From positions 744,001 through 808,000 of the forward strand of contig NC_008553.1 of NCBI RefSeq assembly GCF_000014945.1: a stretch of 64,000 nt of DNA, in the 5' to 3' direction. Every line of letters starts with the position of its first letter. The stretch's first letter is position 1. This stretch comes from Methanothrix thermoacetophila PT. Its GTDB lineage: Archaea; Halobacteriota; Methanosarcinia; Methanotrichales; Methanotrichaceae. This document shows positions 25,675 through 35,224 of this stretch, piece by piece. The position numbers and the translations under genes are program-made. The notes below the pieces were generated by a model. The model was not told the DNA's origin. It ran no database searches and worked only from the letters and a program-made list of their open reading frames with translations.

Positions 25675-26193
25675 TCATAGCGCCTGTTTGCAGCCCTTGC
25701 GAAATGAGCACTTCGCACATCTCGCCCGATGGTTGTGATTCCTCTGAGCATGACCATTTCTCAGCGCGTGTCTCATCTCGTCGAGTGCGCTCAGCACCTC
25801 ATCCCTGAGATCTCCATCTAGCTCTATCCTGTGGCGCCTGTTTCCGTAGACGATGTAGCCATATGGAACATCTGTTCTGTAGAGCTCCTCCATGATCAGG
25901 CCGTAGGCTGCGAGCTGAAGCTGATGACTCCTGTACGGCTTTTCTGTCAGGCTGCTCTTGACCTCGACGGGTATCAGATGTCTGCCCTCTTTGATTATGG
26001 AATCCGGTTTTCCTGAAAGGCCATAGCGCTCTGAGCGAAGAATCTTTCCGGAGCCGGAGAGATCCGAGTAGATTGCGTCCCCATCAGGCAGCCCATACCT
26101 CTGGCGCAATGATCTGGCAGCTGAGGAGATCTTCATGGAGAGCAACAAAGACACTGTGCCCAGAGCGAACAGAAACAGCGCAATCTCATTCAT
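25675..26193 (-). CDS. Cas4-like nuclease, C-terminal half with membrane anchor
   Basis: A 172-residue protein. An N-terminal membrane helix (NEIALFLFALGTVSLLLSM) leads into a RecB/Cas4-type PD-(D/E)XK domain: GLSGKPDSIIKEG (catalytic Asp), IPVEVKSS (E-x-K), and the HQLQLAAYGLIMEE helix. It ends in a three-cysteine cluster, CAKCSFRKGC. Cas4 proteins need a fourth N-terminal cysteine for their iron-sulfur cluster; that cysteine is in the separate upstream ORF (26186-26449). The start ATG overlaps the stop of that ORF (ATGAATGA). No CRISPR array or other cas gene is present, so this is probably a stand-alone DNA-repair or membrane-linked nuclease. Confidence 0.7.
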   Translation of the reverse strand: MNEIALFLFALGTVSLLLSMKISSAARSLRQRYGLPDGDAIYSDLSGSGKILRSERYGLSGKPDSIIKEGRHLIPVEVKSSLTEKPYRSHQLQLAAYGLIMEELYRTDVPYGYIVYGNRRHRIELDGDLRDEVLSALDEMRHALRNGHAQRNHNHRARCAKCSFRKGCKQAL

Positions 26194-26449
26194 GAGCGAA
26201 CCATCCAATAACTGATAAAAGCATCAGAAGCCCTCCTGCGACCCTCAGGATGCCTGAGATCTTTTCCAAGAAGCGAGATCTCGAGAGGGATGTGCCAGCC
26301 GCCCTGTGCATCTCCTTTCCCTCTCTGAGATCCCTGCGCATGTGCCCGGAAGGCCGCACTCCCATCCTGCCCTGGTACCAGGCCAGGGAACAGTACGCAT
26401 ACTCAGCGATCTCAGACGCCGATATCCATTCCTTATTCTGGCGGAACAT
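26186..26449 (-). CDS. Cas4-like nuclease, N-terminal half with membrane anchor
   Basis: An 87-residue protein. EWISASEIAEYAYCSLAWYQGRMG is the N-terminal signature of Cas4/Dna2-like nucleases, containing their first cluster cysteine. LREGKEMHRAAG is the following helix with the conserved His. It ends in a membrane segment (GILRVAGGLLMLLSVIGWF). The catalytic core lies in the next ORF, which starts with the second membrane helix. Together the two ORFs would rebuild one Cas4-like protein with a membrane hairpin inserted between its first cysteine and its nuclease core. A TATA-like TTTATAAATAA about 25 nt upstream supports this promoter. The split could be real or a sequence/frameshift event. 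Confidence 0.65.
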   Translation of the reverse strand: MFRQNKEWISASEIAEYAYCSLAWYQGRMGVRPSGHMRRDLREGKEMHRAAGTSLSRSRFLEKISGILRVAGGLLMLLSVIGWFAHE

Positions 26450-26612
26450 CACACATGGAGGTGGATCCGATTATTTATAAAATTGGCGGCATAAGTAGCA
26501 TGTGGCTTGATGCTCTGAGCTTCTCAGGATATAAGCATTGGAACTGCAGCATATCGGTTATATGGAGCAATGGGGCTGTCATCTACCAGGAAAACAACAG
26601 CATAAGCCCTAT

Positions 26613-26736
26613 CGCTCTTATGTGTCTAGCAACTTGAAGGAGATACAAGCTGGTTGCTGAAATCACCCATTCGTTAGCCGGAATCGCATAGCAGGACCAG
26701 TGTCTCTTCTGGCAAGTCATCATATGGAGAAGAGCG
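26613..26736 (+). mobile_element. MITE-3 copy (124 bp)
   Basis: Begins CGCTCTTATGTGTCTAGC and ends GGAGAAGAGCG. Same length as the copy at 18213-18336. The flanks AGCCCTAT (26605-26612) and AGACCTAT (26737-26744) match at 7 of 8 positions, fitting an aged target duplication. It fills much of the 350-nt gap downstream of dnaJ; I see nothing else assignable there. Confidence 0.7.
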
Positions 26737-26799
26737 AGACCTATTTGTCTCGAATTACTGAAAAATGCATGTATATAAATGAGATGCGCCCTTCATACC

Positions 26800-27960
26800 C
26801 TACCGCACAGCGCCCTTGACCTCGTCAACTATCTTCTCGAAAAAACCTGTTTTTCCCTGATGCCTCCTCGTCTCCGTCTCGCCGAACTCCCTGGCGAGCT
26901 CCTCGAGGAGCTGTCTCTGTCTTGGTGTCAGAGATGCGGGTATCCGCACATTTGTTCTCACCAGAAGATCTCCTGTGCCCGTTCCATGGAGCCTGGGCAT
27001 GCCCTTACCTTTGATCCTGAAGAGGGATCCGCTCTGCGTTCCCGGAGGTATCTTCAGGCGCGCCCTCCCATCCAGCGTCGGGACATCGAGCTCCGTGCCG
27101 AGAGCAGCCTGGGTCATGCTGATGTTCATCTCATGAATAAGATTGTCACCATCCCTGGAGAAAAGAGGATGCGGCCTGATATTGATGAATATGTATAGAT
27201 CCCCCGGCTCGGCCGGTGCCCCTGGAGAGAAAGGAGGAGCCTCGCCCTGGCCTCTCAGCTTGAGGTGGTGGCCTGTATCGACACCCGGCGGGATCCTGAC
27301 GTTTATCTTCCTGTACCTCCTGACCCTGCCTGTGCCGTCGCAGTCGTCGCAGGGCGTCTGTATCACCTGCCCCCTTCCACCGCACTTTGAGCAAGTGGTC
27401 GATGTCACAATCTGACCGAACGGCGTCACCTGTGTCCTCGTTATCTGTCCGGTGCCGTGGCAGCTCTGGCACCTCACCGGCGACGTCCCGGGCTTTGCGC
27501 CTGTGCCGGAGCATGTCCTGCAGACCTCTGTCCTGGGCACCTCGATTGTGGTCTCCAGGCCTGAGGCCGCCTGCTCCAGTGTTATCTCCAGGTCGTATCT
27601 GAGATCCCTTCCCCTCACGGGCCCGTGGCGGCCCCTGCCGAAAAACATGTCGAAGATGCTATCGGTGCCGAACCCGAAGCCTCTGAGCAGATCCTCGAAG
27701 TCGACGGATCTGAAGAGATCCTCCTGGGAGTATTGGCCGATGCCTGCATGCCCGAACTGATCGTACTGCCTCCGCTTCTCAGGATCTGAGAGCACTGCGT
27801 ACGCCTCTGAAATCTCCTTGAACCTCTCCTCTGCATCAGGTGCGTCGGAGCGATCGGGGTGGTACTTCATCGCCAGCTTACGGTAAGCGCTCTTGATCTC
27901 CTTCTCAGTGGCGTTCCTGTCGACGCCGAGGATCTCGTAGTAATCCCTCTTCTCCGCCAC
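26800..27960 (-). CDS. dnaJ: Chaperone DnaJ (Hsp40)
   Basis: A 386-residue type I DnaJ. The J domain has the HPD motif at residues 34-36, then a Gly/Phe-rich linker ([20 protein letters not shown]). The zinc-binding region has four CxxCxGxG-like repeats ([32 protein letters not shown]), and substrate-binding C-terminal domains follow. It stimulates DnaK ATPase and delivers clients. GTG start 14 nt after the dnaK stop. Last gene of the thermosome-grpE-dnaK-dnaJ operon. Confidence 0.96.
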   Translation of the reverse strand: MAEKRDYYEILGVDRNATEKEIKSAYRKLAMKYHPDRSDAPDAEERFKEISEAYAVLSDPEKRRQYDQFGHAGIGQYSQEDLFRSVDFEDLLRGFGFGTDSIFDMFFGRGRHGPVRGRDLRYDLEITLEQAASGLETTIEVPRTEVCRTCSGTGAKPGTSPVRCQSCHGTGQITRTQVTPFGQIVTSTTCSKCGGRGQVIQTPCDDCDGTGRVRRYRKINVRIPPGVDTGHHLKLRGQGEAPPFSPGAPAEPGDLYIFINIRPHPLFSRDGDNLIHEMNISMTQAALGTELDVPTLDGRARLKIPPGTQSGSLFRIKGKGMPRLHGTGTGDLLVRTNVRIPASLTPRQRQLLEELAREFGETETRRHQGKTGFFEKIVDEVKGAVR

Positions 27961-27974
27961 CCCGACCGCCTCAC

Positions 27975-29822
27975 TCAGCGCTTATCGTCGTTCACGACCT
28001 CGTAGTCAGCTTCAACTGTCTTGCCGCCAGATGTGGAGCCTGAAGCCGAGCCGGTAGCAGATCCGCTCTGGCTCTGTGCAGCCCTCTGATACATCGCTGC
28101 AGAGAGCTCATACACCGCATTCTGGAGCTTCTCCATCTTGCTCTTGATCTCCTGGACGTCCTTCCCCGAGAGAGCATCTCTGAGCTCGGATATCGCCTTC
28201 TCGATCCTCTCCCGCTGCTCGGACGTGGCCACATCCCCAGCTTCCTTCAGCATCTTCTCAGTCGTGTATATTAGGTTGTCAGCCTGGTTCCTGGTCTCGA
28301 TCTCCTCCCTGCGTCTAGCATCCTCCTGCGCGTACCTCTCCGCTTCCTTCACCTTCTGCTCGATCTCCTCCTTCGAGAGCCTGTGAGGCGCTGTGATGGT
28401 GATCCGCTGCTCCTTCTTCGTAGCAAGATCCTTCGCTGAGACGTGAAGTATGCCGTTCGCATCTATATCGAACGTGACCTCTATCTGCGGAATTCCGCGG
28501 GGCGCTGGGGGTATGCCCACGAGTGTGAACCTGCCAAGGGAGATGTTGTCCTTAGCAAGCGGCCTCTCGCCCTGGAGCACATGTATCTCGACGCTCGTCT
28601 GATTGTCCGCTGCGGTCGTGAAAATCTGGCTCTTCCTGGTTGGGATCGTTGTGTTCCTCTCTATCAGCCTTGTCATGATCCCGCCGAGGGTTTCAACGCC
28701 CAGTGAGAGCGGCGTGACATCCAGGAGCAGGATATCCTTGACCTCGCCCGCGAGCACTCCTGCCTGTATGGCCGCGCCCATTGCGACGCACTCCATCGGA
28801 TCAACGCCGCGCTCGACATCCTTTCCCATGACGCGCTTAACGAACTCCTGTACCGCGGGCATTCTCGTCGGCCCACCAACCAGGATTATCTTATCGATAT
28901 CGCTCTTGCTGAGCTTCGCATCGCTGAGCGCCTGCTCCATCGGACCGCGGCACCTCTCCAGCACATCCTGGATGAGTTCCTCCAGCTTCGCCCTCGTTAT
29001 CGTCATGTTCAGATGCTTCGGACCACTGGCATCCGCTGTTATGTATGGGAGGTTTATCGTTGTCTGGAGCATGGATGAGAGCTCGATCTTTGCGACCTCC
29101 GCGGCCTCACGGAGACGCTGCATCGCCATCACGTCATTTCGCAGGTTGATTCCCGTCTCCTGGCGGAACTTCTCAACGATGTAGTCGAGGAGCCGCTCGT
29201 CCATGTCCCTGCCGCCGAGCTGTGTATCGCCACTTGTCGACTTGACCTCGAAAACTCCTTCACCCATCTCCATTATCGTGACATCAAGCGTCCCGCCGCC
29301 GAGGTCGAAGACCATGATCTTCTGCTCGCCCCCCTTGTCAAGACCATAGGCCAGCGCAGCAGCCGTCGGCTCGTTGATTATCCTCACAACATCAAGCCCT
29401 GCTATCGTGCCCGCATCCTTCGTCGCCTGCCGCTGGTTGTCGTTGAAGTACGCAGGCACCGTGATCACTGCTTTCTCAACCTTCTCCCCCAGGAAGGCCT
29501 CTGCATCCTGCTTTATCTTCCTCAGAATATGGGCGGAGATCTCCTCGGGAGTGTACTCCTTTCCGAAGACCTTTACCTTGTAGTCGGTTCCCATCTTTCT
29601 TTTAATACCAGTTATCGTGCCCTCAGGGTTTGTGATGGCCTGCCTCCTGGCCGGCTCCCCCACAAGGACCTGGCCATCCTTTGTGAATGCAACATATGAT
29701 GGGAACGCCTTTCCGCCCAGGCTCGTGCCCTCAGCGCTCGGTATTATCGTCGGCCGTCCGCCGATAAGCACTGCAGCCGCAGAGTTGCTGGTCCCAAGAT
29801 CTATGCCTATGATCTTCGACAT
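27975..29822 (-). CDS. dnaK: Chaperone DnaK (Hsp70)
   Basis: A 615-residue Hsp70. The actin-like ATPase domain has [15 protein letters not shown], the [15 protein letters not shown] hinge, [12 protein letters not shown] and [11 protein letters not shown]. The substrate-binding domain starts near [16 protein letters not shown], and a helical lid and disordered Ser/Gly-rich tail follow ([15 protein letters not shown]). Archaeal Hsp70 genes are scattered and considered bacterial acquisitions. GrpE is 42 nt upstream and DnaJ 14 nt downstream, the complete bacterial-type chaperone set. Confidence 0.97.
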   Translation of the reverse strand: MSKIIGIDLGTSNSAAAVLIGGRPTIIPSAEGTSLGGKAFPSYVAFTKDGQVLVGEPARRQAITNPEGTITGIKRKMGTDYKVKVFGKEYTPEEISAHILRKIKQDAEAFLGEKVEKAVITVPAYFNDNQRQATKDAGTIAGLDVVRIINEPTAAALAYGLDKGGEQKIMVFDLGGGTLDVTIMEMGEGVFEVKSTSGDTQLGGRDMDERLLDYIVEKFRQETGINLRNDVMAMQRLREAAEVAKIELSSMLQTTINLPYITADASGPKHLNMTITRAKLEELIQDVLERCRGPMEQALSDAKLSKSDIDKIILVGGPTRMPAVQEFVKRVMGKDVERGVDPMECVAMGAAIQAGVLAGEVKDILLLDVTPLSLGVETLGGIMTRLIERNTTIPTRKSQIFTTAADNQTSVEIHVLQGERPLAKDNISLGRFTLVGIPPAPRGIPQIEVTFDIDANGILHVSAKDLATKKEQRITITAPHRLSKEEIEQKVKEAERYAQEDARRREEIETRNQADNLIYTTEKMLKEAGDVATSEQRERIEKAISELRDALSGKDVQEIKSKMEKLQNAVYELSAAMYQRAAQSQSGSATGSASGSTSGGKTVEADYEVVNDDKR

Positions 29823-29864
29823 GCTACCATCCCCTAAACATAATTATGCGATTAACATTTAACC

Positions 29865-30401
29865 TTATCCATGTTTTGCGACAGCTACCTTTGATGTTCT
29901 TATGACTCTTGAATGAAGTGTGTACCCCTTCTGGAACTCCTGGACCACGATCCCATCCTCAGCCTCCTGGGATTCGACCTGCATCATCGCCTCATGCACA
30001 AACGGATCGAATTTCTTCCCCACAGCATCTATCGGCTCCAGGCCCTCAGATCTCATTATATCCAGAAGCTGATCGTAAAGTGCCTTCGCGCCCTCGTCGT
30101 GCTTTGCTGCCTGCTCCAGGCTGTCCAGAAATACCAAGAGCTTTTTTATGATCGCCTCTGATGCGAACCTTGCGAGCTCCTCCCTCTCCCGGGAGTTTCT
30201 TTTTATGACGTTGTCCAGCTCTGCCCTGCATCTCAACAGCTGCTCGAGCCTCTCATCCGCAATCCTCTTAACATCTTCAAGCTCCTGCCGCAGTTTCGCT
30301 ACTTCATCCACAGGAACGCCTTCAGTGGTGCCTTCGGCAGGAGCTGATTCCCCATCCTCTTCAGTGCCCTCAACGGACTTCTCTGAAAGTTCATCTGCCA
30401 T
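29865..30401 (-). CDS. grpE: Nucleotide exchange factor GrpE
   Basis: A 178-residue protein. An acidic, low-complexity N-terminus (EKSVEGTEEDGESAPAEG) leads into a long coiled coil (EVAKLRQELEDVKRIADERLEQLLR) and the GrpE core (REREELARFASEAIIKKLLVFLDSLEQA, PFVHEAMMQVESQEAEDGIVVQEFQKGY). It releases ADP from DnaK. ATG 30401 has GAGGGTG upstream; the TTG at 30416 is less likely. It lies 31 nt after the thermosome stop. Confidence 0.93.
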   Translation of the reverse strand: MADELSEKSVEGTEEDGESAPAEGTTEGVPVDEVAKLRQELEDVKRIADERLEQLLRCRAELDNVIKRNSREREELARFASEAIIKKLLVFLDSLEQAAKHDEGAKALYDQLLDIMRSEGLEPIDAVGKKFDPFVHEAMMQVESQEAEDGIVVQEFQKGYTLHSRVIRTSKVAVAKHG

Positions 30402-30432
30402 GGCGCCCACCCTCAAAAGAGGATGTGAGTGC

Positions 30433-32058
30433 TTACATCCTCGTGTAGTCGTGTGGACTCTGGCCTGGCTTCGGCTTGAGCTCCTCTCTCTTAGCAGCTA
30501 TCACATCATCCACCCTGAGGATCATTGTGGCGACTTCTGCTGCTGACTTCACCGCCTGCAGCTTGACCTTGAGCGGCTCCACAACACCGCCATCGAGCAT
30601 ATCCGCAGTACCTCCGTTAAGCACATTGACTCCATACGCTTTGTGACCCTCCCCATGCTTTGCTCTCAGAGCTACAATGGCGTCTATCGGATCAAGTCCT
30701 GCGTTCTCTGCAAGCGTCCTGGGTATTACCTCGACAGCATCTGCAAATGCCTTCACTGCCAGCTGCTCCCTGCCGCTGAGCGTCGCAGCGTACTCCCTCA
30801 TCCTCTCAGCGACCTCGACCTCAGGAGCGCCGCCGCCCGGGACTATCTTTCTGTACGAGAGCACATCGCCAACGACCATCAGGGCATCGTTCAGGGCCCT
30901 CTCCATCTCGTCCAGGAAGACTTCGGATCCGCCGTGGACTACGATTGTCACTGCCTTCGGGTCCCTGCACCCCTCAATGAAGATCATGTGCTTGTCCTTC
31001 TTGATCTTCCTGTCCTCAACGACCCTGGCATGCCCAAGATCCTGCGACGATGCCTGCATCGGATCGCCTATGATCCTCGCGCCGGTTGCGAGGGCGAGCA
31101 TCTTCATATCCTCGTCCTTGACTCTGCGTGCGGCGAGCATGTTGTGCTTTGCCAGGAAGTGCGATGCAGCAACGCCGATGCCCTTCTGGCACAGCACCAC
31201 ATTTGCTCCAGCCTTCGCGAGAGCCTCAACCTGTGCCTCCAGGACTTTCTTCTCACCCTCCTTGAAGTTCCTGAGACCCTCGACCTCTGAGATCGTTATC
31301 TTTGCGTCCGTTCCAAGCTTCTTCAACTCGAGCGTCGCATCCAGCAGGGCGATCCTCGCATTCTCGACCCTTCTGGGCATCTCAGGATTCAGGCGCTCTA
31401 GCTCGAGAACGATGCCGTGAACGAGCTCTGTGTCTGCGAGGCTCCCGCCGGTGATCTTAACTATCTTCACCCTGTTCTCAACATCCACCTTCCCGTTGTC
31501 CTCGATGGCGAGAGCTGCATCCACCACAATATCTGCAAGCTTCTCTTTCATCGCCTCGATGCCCTTGCCGGTCATTGCGGTCATTGCTATCTTTCTCAGC
31601 ACCTCTCTGTTATCTCTTGTGACCTCGACCGACATGCTCTCGAGAATCTCGCTGGCCTTCGCCTCAGCAGTCTTGTAACCCTGAACGATTGTAGTGGGAT
31701 GGACGCCTTTATCAAGCAGTTCCTCTGCCTTCTTAAGAAGCTCTCCCGCAAGGACGACAGCTGTCGTGGTTCCATCTCCCACCTCGTCATCCTGCGCCCT
31801 TGCAACCTCCACGATCATCTTGGCGACCGGATGCTCGATGTCCAGCTCCCAGAGTACCGTTGCGCCATCATTTGTTACCACCACGTCACCATTGCTGTCC
31901 ACCAGCATCTTGTCCATGCCCCTCGGGCCAAGGGTTGTTCTCACAGCCTCTGCCACTGCCCTCGCCGCTGTTATGTTTTTATGCTGGGCCTCACGTCCCA
32001 CATCACGCTTGGCACCTTCCTTTAAAATGATGATCGGATAGCCGCTCATTCCAGCCAA
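30433..32058 (-). CDS. thsA: Thermosome subunit (group II chaperonin)
   Basis: A 541-residue chaperonin subunit with [30 protein letters not shown] and the ATP-binding [19 protein letters not shown]. The ATPase Asp is in AEVEVAERM-like context near [20 protein letters not shown], and the helical-protrusion region has [16 protein letters not shown]. Group II chaperonins form double rings that fold cytosolic proteins. The C-terminus ([11 protein letters not shown]) lacks the usual Gly-Met repeat tail. GGAGGAG five nt before TTG 32058 favours that start over the ATG at 32049. It heads the operon with grpE-dnaK-dnaJ, an arrangement joining the archaeal and bacterial folding systems. Confidence 0.95.
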   Translation of the reverse strand: MAGMSGYPIIILKEGAKRDVGREAQHKNITAARAVAEAVRTTLGPRGMDKMLVDSNGDVVVTNDGATVLWELDIEHPVAKMIVEVARAQDDEVGDGTTTAVVLAGELLKKAEELLDKGVHPTTIVQGYKTAEAKASEILESMSVEVTRDNREVLRKIAMTAMTGKGIEAMKEKLADIVVDAALAIEDNGKVDVENRVKIVKITGGSLADTELVHGIVLELERLNPEMPRRVENARIALLDATLELKKLGTDAKITISEVEGLRNFKEGEKKVLEAQVEALAKAGANVVLCQKGIGVAASHFLAKHNMLAARRVKDEDMKMLALATGARIIGDPMQASSQDLGHARVVEDRKIKKDKHMIFIEGCRDPKAVTIVVHGGSEVFLDEMERALNDALMVVGDVLSYRKIVPGGGAPEVEVAERMREYAATLSGREQLAVKAFADAVEVIPRTLAENAGLDPIDAIVALRAKHGEGHKAYGVNVLNGGTADMLDGGVVEPLKVKLQAVKSAAEVATMILRVDDVIAAKREELKPKPGQSPHDYTRM

Positions 32059-32103
32059 ATCAACTCCTCCAAAGCCTGGCTGGGCTTAAAGCTGTTTGAG
32101 GTT

Positions 32104-32112
32104 CTATATAAA
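32104..32112 (-). promoter_or_regulatory. TATA box of the chaperone operon
   Basis: On the minus strand TTTATATAG, about 50 nt upstream of the thermosome start, leaving a leader of about 25 nt that contains GGAGGAG. A MITE-1 copy is inserted immediately upstream (target duplication 32123-32130). Confidence 0.6.
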
Positions 32113-32130
32113 GATTCCGAAGTGGCGATG

Positions 32131-32220
32131 GAACGTGTCTGAATAAGGATTAGGTGTTTCTGACATGCAGAATGCGGCAAGGTCCAGATTTCTGGCCACA
32201 GCTCATATCCGGACAGGTCC
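32131..32220 (+). mobile_element. MITE-1 copy b (90 bp) with perfect 8-bp target duplication
   Basis: Begins GAACGTGTCTGAATAAGG and ends TATCCGGACAGGTCC. The flanking 8-mers are identical: TGGCGATG at 32123-32130 and 32221-32228. This copy defines the element ends. It sits about 20 bp upstream of the thermosome TATA box, where regulator sites would be expected. Confidence 0.8.
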
Positions 32221-32341
32221 TGGCGATGCCGATCTCAATCGTACCAGGATAAGACCCACAGTCAGATCCGATACAAAATCAAAAACAGCCAAACAAAAAC
32301 AGATTTAGAAATGAGCCTCTGCGCCTCTCGGCGCATGGATC

Positions 32342-32509
32342 TCATCTCACCCTTGCGGGCCTGTGTTTCTGATAGCACTCCTTGCAGTATACGGGCCTGG
32401 ACCCATCGGGCTTGAATGGAACCTGCGTCTGTTTACCGCAATCTGAGCATATCACATCATGCATCTCTCTTGGGCCGCGGTTGAAGCCACCCCTGTTACC
32501 AAATCTCAT
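32342..32509 (-). CDS. Small CxxC zinc-ribbon protein (55 aa)
   Basis: A short gene easily missed. The 55-residue product has a basic, Gly/Arg-rich start (RFGNRGGFNRGPREMHD) followed by CSDCGKQTQVPFKPDGSRPV and YCKECYQKHRP. This is the CxxC...CxxC zinc ribbon of a widespread small archaeal family (often annotated CxxC-x17-CxxC). The flexible basic tail suggests RNA or DNA binding; the role is not established. No strong ribosome site is visible (GTGA near -8). It stands alone on the minus strand between two plus- and minus-strand neighbours. Confidence 0.8.
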   Translation of the reverse strand: MRFGNRGGFNRGPREMHDVICSDCGKQTQVPFKPDGSRPVYCKECYQKHRPARVR

Positions 32510-32895
32510 ATATTTCACTTCTTATTCGGCTCGAGAAGAGCCGCTCTTGCCACAAACACATCTCAACAAAATCACTTGAATCGATGTAAGTGCAGCACTT
32601 CAACGAAGAACGACTCAGTATATATGGTTATCCCCTGAATTGGGCTGAACTGCCTCCCGGAGAGAAGGATCGTCACAGAAATGCAACGTCAATTGCTTAT
32701 GCAGTGCCTCTAACCATAGCTCATACGAGCCTGTGGGATTGATCTGACATCATACCAGTGCATGCCGATTGCTGACAGTCTGTTAAACTATTCAATCACA
32801 GCTGATCAACTGATGGCACGCTGCATCTGCATCGCCATGCGCAGTCGGCGGATTTCCAAAAAATACTTATCATGGTCTGCGCAGGTACAGATACG
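32510..32895. other. Intergenic region, degenerate repeat only
   Basis: About 390 nt. The stretch near 32755-32800 (ATGCCGATTGCTGACAGTCT) resembles 49078-49110 and may be an old repeat. A TATA-like AAAATACTTATC at about 32859-32870 probably serves the membrane-protein gene at 32896. No other signal is seen. Confidence 0.35.
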
Positions 32896-34149
32896 ATGGA
32901 TGTCTCCTTCTCATCATGGAAGCTCGCAAACGAAGGCAAAAGCCCGCTTCCGCTCAGCGGAGAAAGCTTCGCATTCCTGTTTGACAGGAGGTACACGAAC
33001 AGGCTAAACAGAATGAGTCGTGTCTTTTTCGAGGCCTATGCGAAGGCGACTGCCGAACTTGCCCTCTCAGAGGACAGATTCCCCAGCCTGAGCGAGGTCG
33101 AGGCGAAGATGGAGGGCGGGGCTGTCTATGCCTTCAAAGACAGACTCATGAAAAACACAGAGTTCTTTGATGAATTGAAGATCTCAGGAGTCTCATACCT
33201 CATTCCAAAAGCGTCTCATTTCGTGGACTCCGCTGGAGTATACACCGATCTGATCTTCGATTTTGGCAGGGGGACGGTCACACTGCCCAGCAGGAGAAAG
33301 GTCTCGCTGCTGAAGGAGAGGGCCGAGATCAGAGAGCCAGAGGCTGGGGTGACCGCTGAAGAGGAAAAACTGGCTACGGAGAAAGCTCCAGGAATCGAAC
33401 CCGCAGGCGTGGAAGAGATGCCGAGGGGCGAGCCGAGTGGAGAGGCTGCTGCAGAGGCCCCAGCGCAGGAGACGTCTGCAGAGCCGATACCATCCCCCCC
33501 GAGGCATGATGTTGCCGAAGCCCTGTACACAGAAGAGGAGAAAGAAGATCGCGCCGGAGAGGTCCAACAACCGGAGCCCTCGGCTGCACCTGAGACTAGA
33601 GGAGGGGCTAAAGAGGAGATCGAGGCTGAGAGGAGAGGCTACACGCGAATTCAGATCGGCATCATCTTGGCAGCACTGCTCATCGTTGCCGGGATTGGCG
33701 CATTCTTCATGTACTTGCCTTCTCTCGCCCCTGCTCAGATAGACCACGTGCTGTATGGTGCGTACATCTCGAACAGCACAAATGAGAGCGTGCTCAACTT
33801 TGACATCAAGAACTCTGCCGGCATAGAGCATGAGGTGGAGCTCATCCTCCCCGAGAACATCGACAGATCTGTGATCGCCAGGGGTGGCACCGTGACTGTG
33901 TCCCACTACAAGGGTACAGTAGTCCGGATGGTCTCGTCCGGAGACTCGAGCATAAAGGTGTATCTCTCTGAGAAGAGAGATTCTGTTCCGGTCGTGCTGA
34001 GCGTATCGGTGCCGGAGGGCTACGACTCAGGAATAGTGGTCCATGGCAGGAGCTATGAGGTGACCAAGAAGGACCGCGAGCTCGAGCTCAGACTGAATGT
34101 CACATCCGAGAGGGTGGAGTTTGACCAGAGCTACATGCGAACGCGATAG
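32896..34149 (+). CDS. Single-pass membrane protein with long acidic linker, unknown function
   Basis: A 417-residue protein that I do not recognise. Residues 1-145 form a soluble helical domain (FFEAYAKATAELALSEDRFPSL). Residues ~150-250 are a Glu/Pro/Ala-rich low-complexity linker. One membrane helix follows (IQIGIILAALLIVAGIGAFFMYL). The last ~135 residues form a beta-rich domain, probably outside the cell (VLYGAYISNSTNESVLNFDIKNSAG, with N-glycosylation sequons). ATG 32896 is close to the expected transcription start. The 3' end overlaps the Taw2 gene, so the two may be coupled. The layout suggests a surface receptor or anchor. Confidence 0.65.
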   Translation: MDVSFSSWKLANEGKSPLPLSGESFAFLFDRRYTNRLNRMSRVFFEAYAKATAELALSEDRFPSLSEVEAKMEGGAVYAFKDRLMKNTEFFDELKISGVSYLIPKASHFVDSAGVYTDLIFDFGRGTVTLPSRRKVSLLKERAEIREPEAGVTAEEEKLATEKAPGIEPAGVEEMPRGEPSGEAAAEAPAQETSAEPIPSPPRHDVAEALYTEEEKEDRAGEVQQPEPSAAPETRGGAKEEIEAERRGYTRIQIGIILAALLIVAGIGAFFMYLPSLAPAQIDHVLYGAYISNSTNESVLNFDIKNSAGIEHEVELILPENIDRSVIARGGTVTVSHYKGTVVRMVSSGDSSIKVYLSEKRDSVPVVLSVSVPEGYDSGIVVHGRSYEVTKKDRELELRLNVTSERVEFDQSYMRTR

Positions 34150-35146
34150 ACTTGCTGTGGTGGTAAGGAGATCTGAGGCAGCTAACGTCATCGGAATGCT
34201 TCTAGAGGGCGGGCTGCTCGATAAGCGCAGGAAGATCGTGCGGAGAGGGGGGATGGTTGAGATTCCTGTACTGAAAGAGAGAGCTGGGATTCAGATCATC
34301 GAGCAGCAATCTCCAGAGTACTATCTCAAAATGCCGGAGCTCTCAGATCTCCTAGACGGAGCGATTCCAGAGCGGCTCAGAGATCTCCTCCCGAGTGGCT
34401 GGTTCATACTGGGAGACACGATAATAGTCAGGATCCACCCTGCCCTCTCAGAGCACAAGCAGATTATAGGCAATGCTCTTCTCAGGCTCTATCCAAGATG
34501 CAGATGCGTTCTTGCAGATCATGGAGTCAGAGGCCAGTTCAGGGAGCCATGCAGGGAGGTGATCGCAGGGACACCTGGGGAGACGATCCACAGGGAGAAC
34601 GGAGTTCTCTTCAAGCTGGATCCGATGAAGATAATGTTCTCCCAGGGCAACCTGAAGGAGAGGATGCGGATGGCATCTCTCGGTAAAGATGAGGTCGTCG
34701 TTGATATGTTCGCAGGGATCGGTTACTTCTCCCTGCCGATGGCCGTGCACTCAAGACCATATAGGATCACCGCGATCGAGATAAATCCAGTCGCTCACAG
34801 ATACCTGGTGGAGAATATCCGGCTGAATCGCGTTGAAGAAATCGTCGAGCCGGTGCTTGGCGACTGTGCTCTTCTGACACCTGAAGGAGAGGCAGACAGG
34901 GTCATAATGGGCATGGTGGGGATAACCGACAGATACCTGAGAAAGGGGATAGAGGCACTGAGGCACGGAGGCATCCTGCATTACCACCAGAACGTGCCCG
35001 CATGGCAGTATCCCGACGCCCTGATGAGACCTCCTGTGCATGCTGCAGCACTTCTCGGGAGATCTGCGGAGCCCATCGGATGCCATAAAATCAAGAAGTA
35101 TGCGCCAGGGATCATACACGGGGTCGCGGACATCAGGATATGCTGA
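34121..35146 (+). CDS. taw2: tRNA wyosine aminocarboxypropyltransferase Taw2 (TYW2 family)
   Basis: A ~341-residue class I AdoMet enzyme. It has the Trm5/TYW2 signature LDPMKIMFSQGNLKERMRMA, the AdoMet site VVDMFAGIGYFSLPMA, the acidic strand ITAIEINPVAHRYLVENIRLN, and ADRVIMGMVGITDRYLRKGIEAL...GGILHYH. The RVIMG and HYH residues point to TYW2 and away from Trm5, which has an Asn-Leu-Pro (NLP) motif there. TYW2 transfers an aminocarboxypropyl group to the tricyclic base at position 37 of tRNA-Phe. The start is uncertain: TTG 34121 has GAGGGTG upstream within the preceding gene, while 34097 and GTGs near 34158 are alternatives. Confidence 0.85.
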   Translation: MTRATCERDRLAVVVRRSEAANVIGMLLEGGLLDKRRKIVRRGGMVEIPVLKERAGIQIIEQQSPEYYLKMPELSDLLDGAIPERLRDLLPSGWFILGDTIIVRIHPALSEHKQIIGNALLRLYPRCRCVLADHGVRGQFREPCREVIAGTPGETIHRENGVLFKLDPMKIMFSQGNLKERMRMASLGKDEVVVDMFAGIGYFSLPMAVHSRPYRITAIEINPVAHRYLVENIRLNRVEEIVEPVLGDCALLTPEGEADRVIMGMVGITDRYLRKGIEALRHGGILHYHQNVPAWQYPDALMRPPVHAAALLGRSAEPIGCHKIKKYAPGIIHGVADIRIC

Positions 35147-35224
35147 TCTGTGATGTGTGTTCTCACAGCGACCTGTTCGCATCCGACCTCAAGGAGCACA
35201 CGAGGACGATGCGGATTTCAGGAA

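Noticed and set aside
25675-26449. Cas4-like genes taken as evidence of a CRISPR system
   Set aside because: No repeats, cas1, cas2 or effector genes anywhere in the window; stand-alone Cas4-like nucleases are common in archaea.
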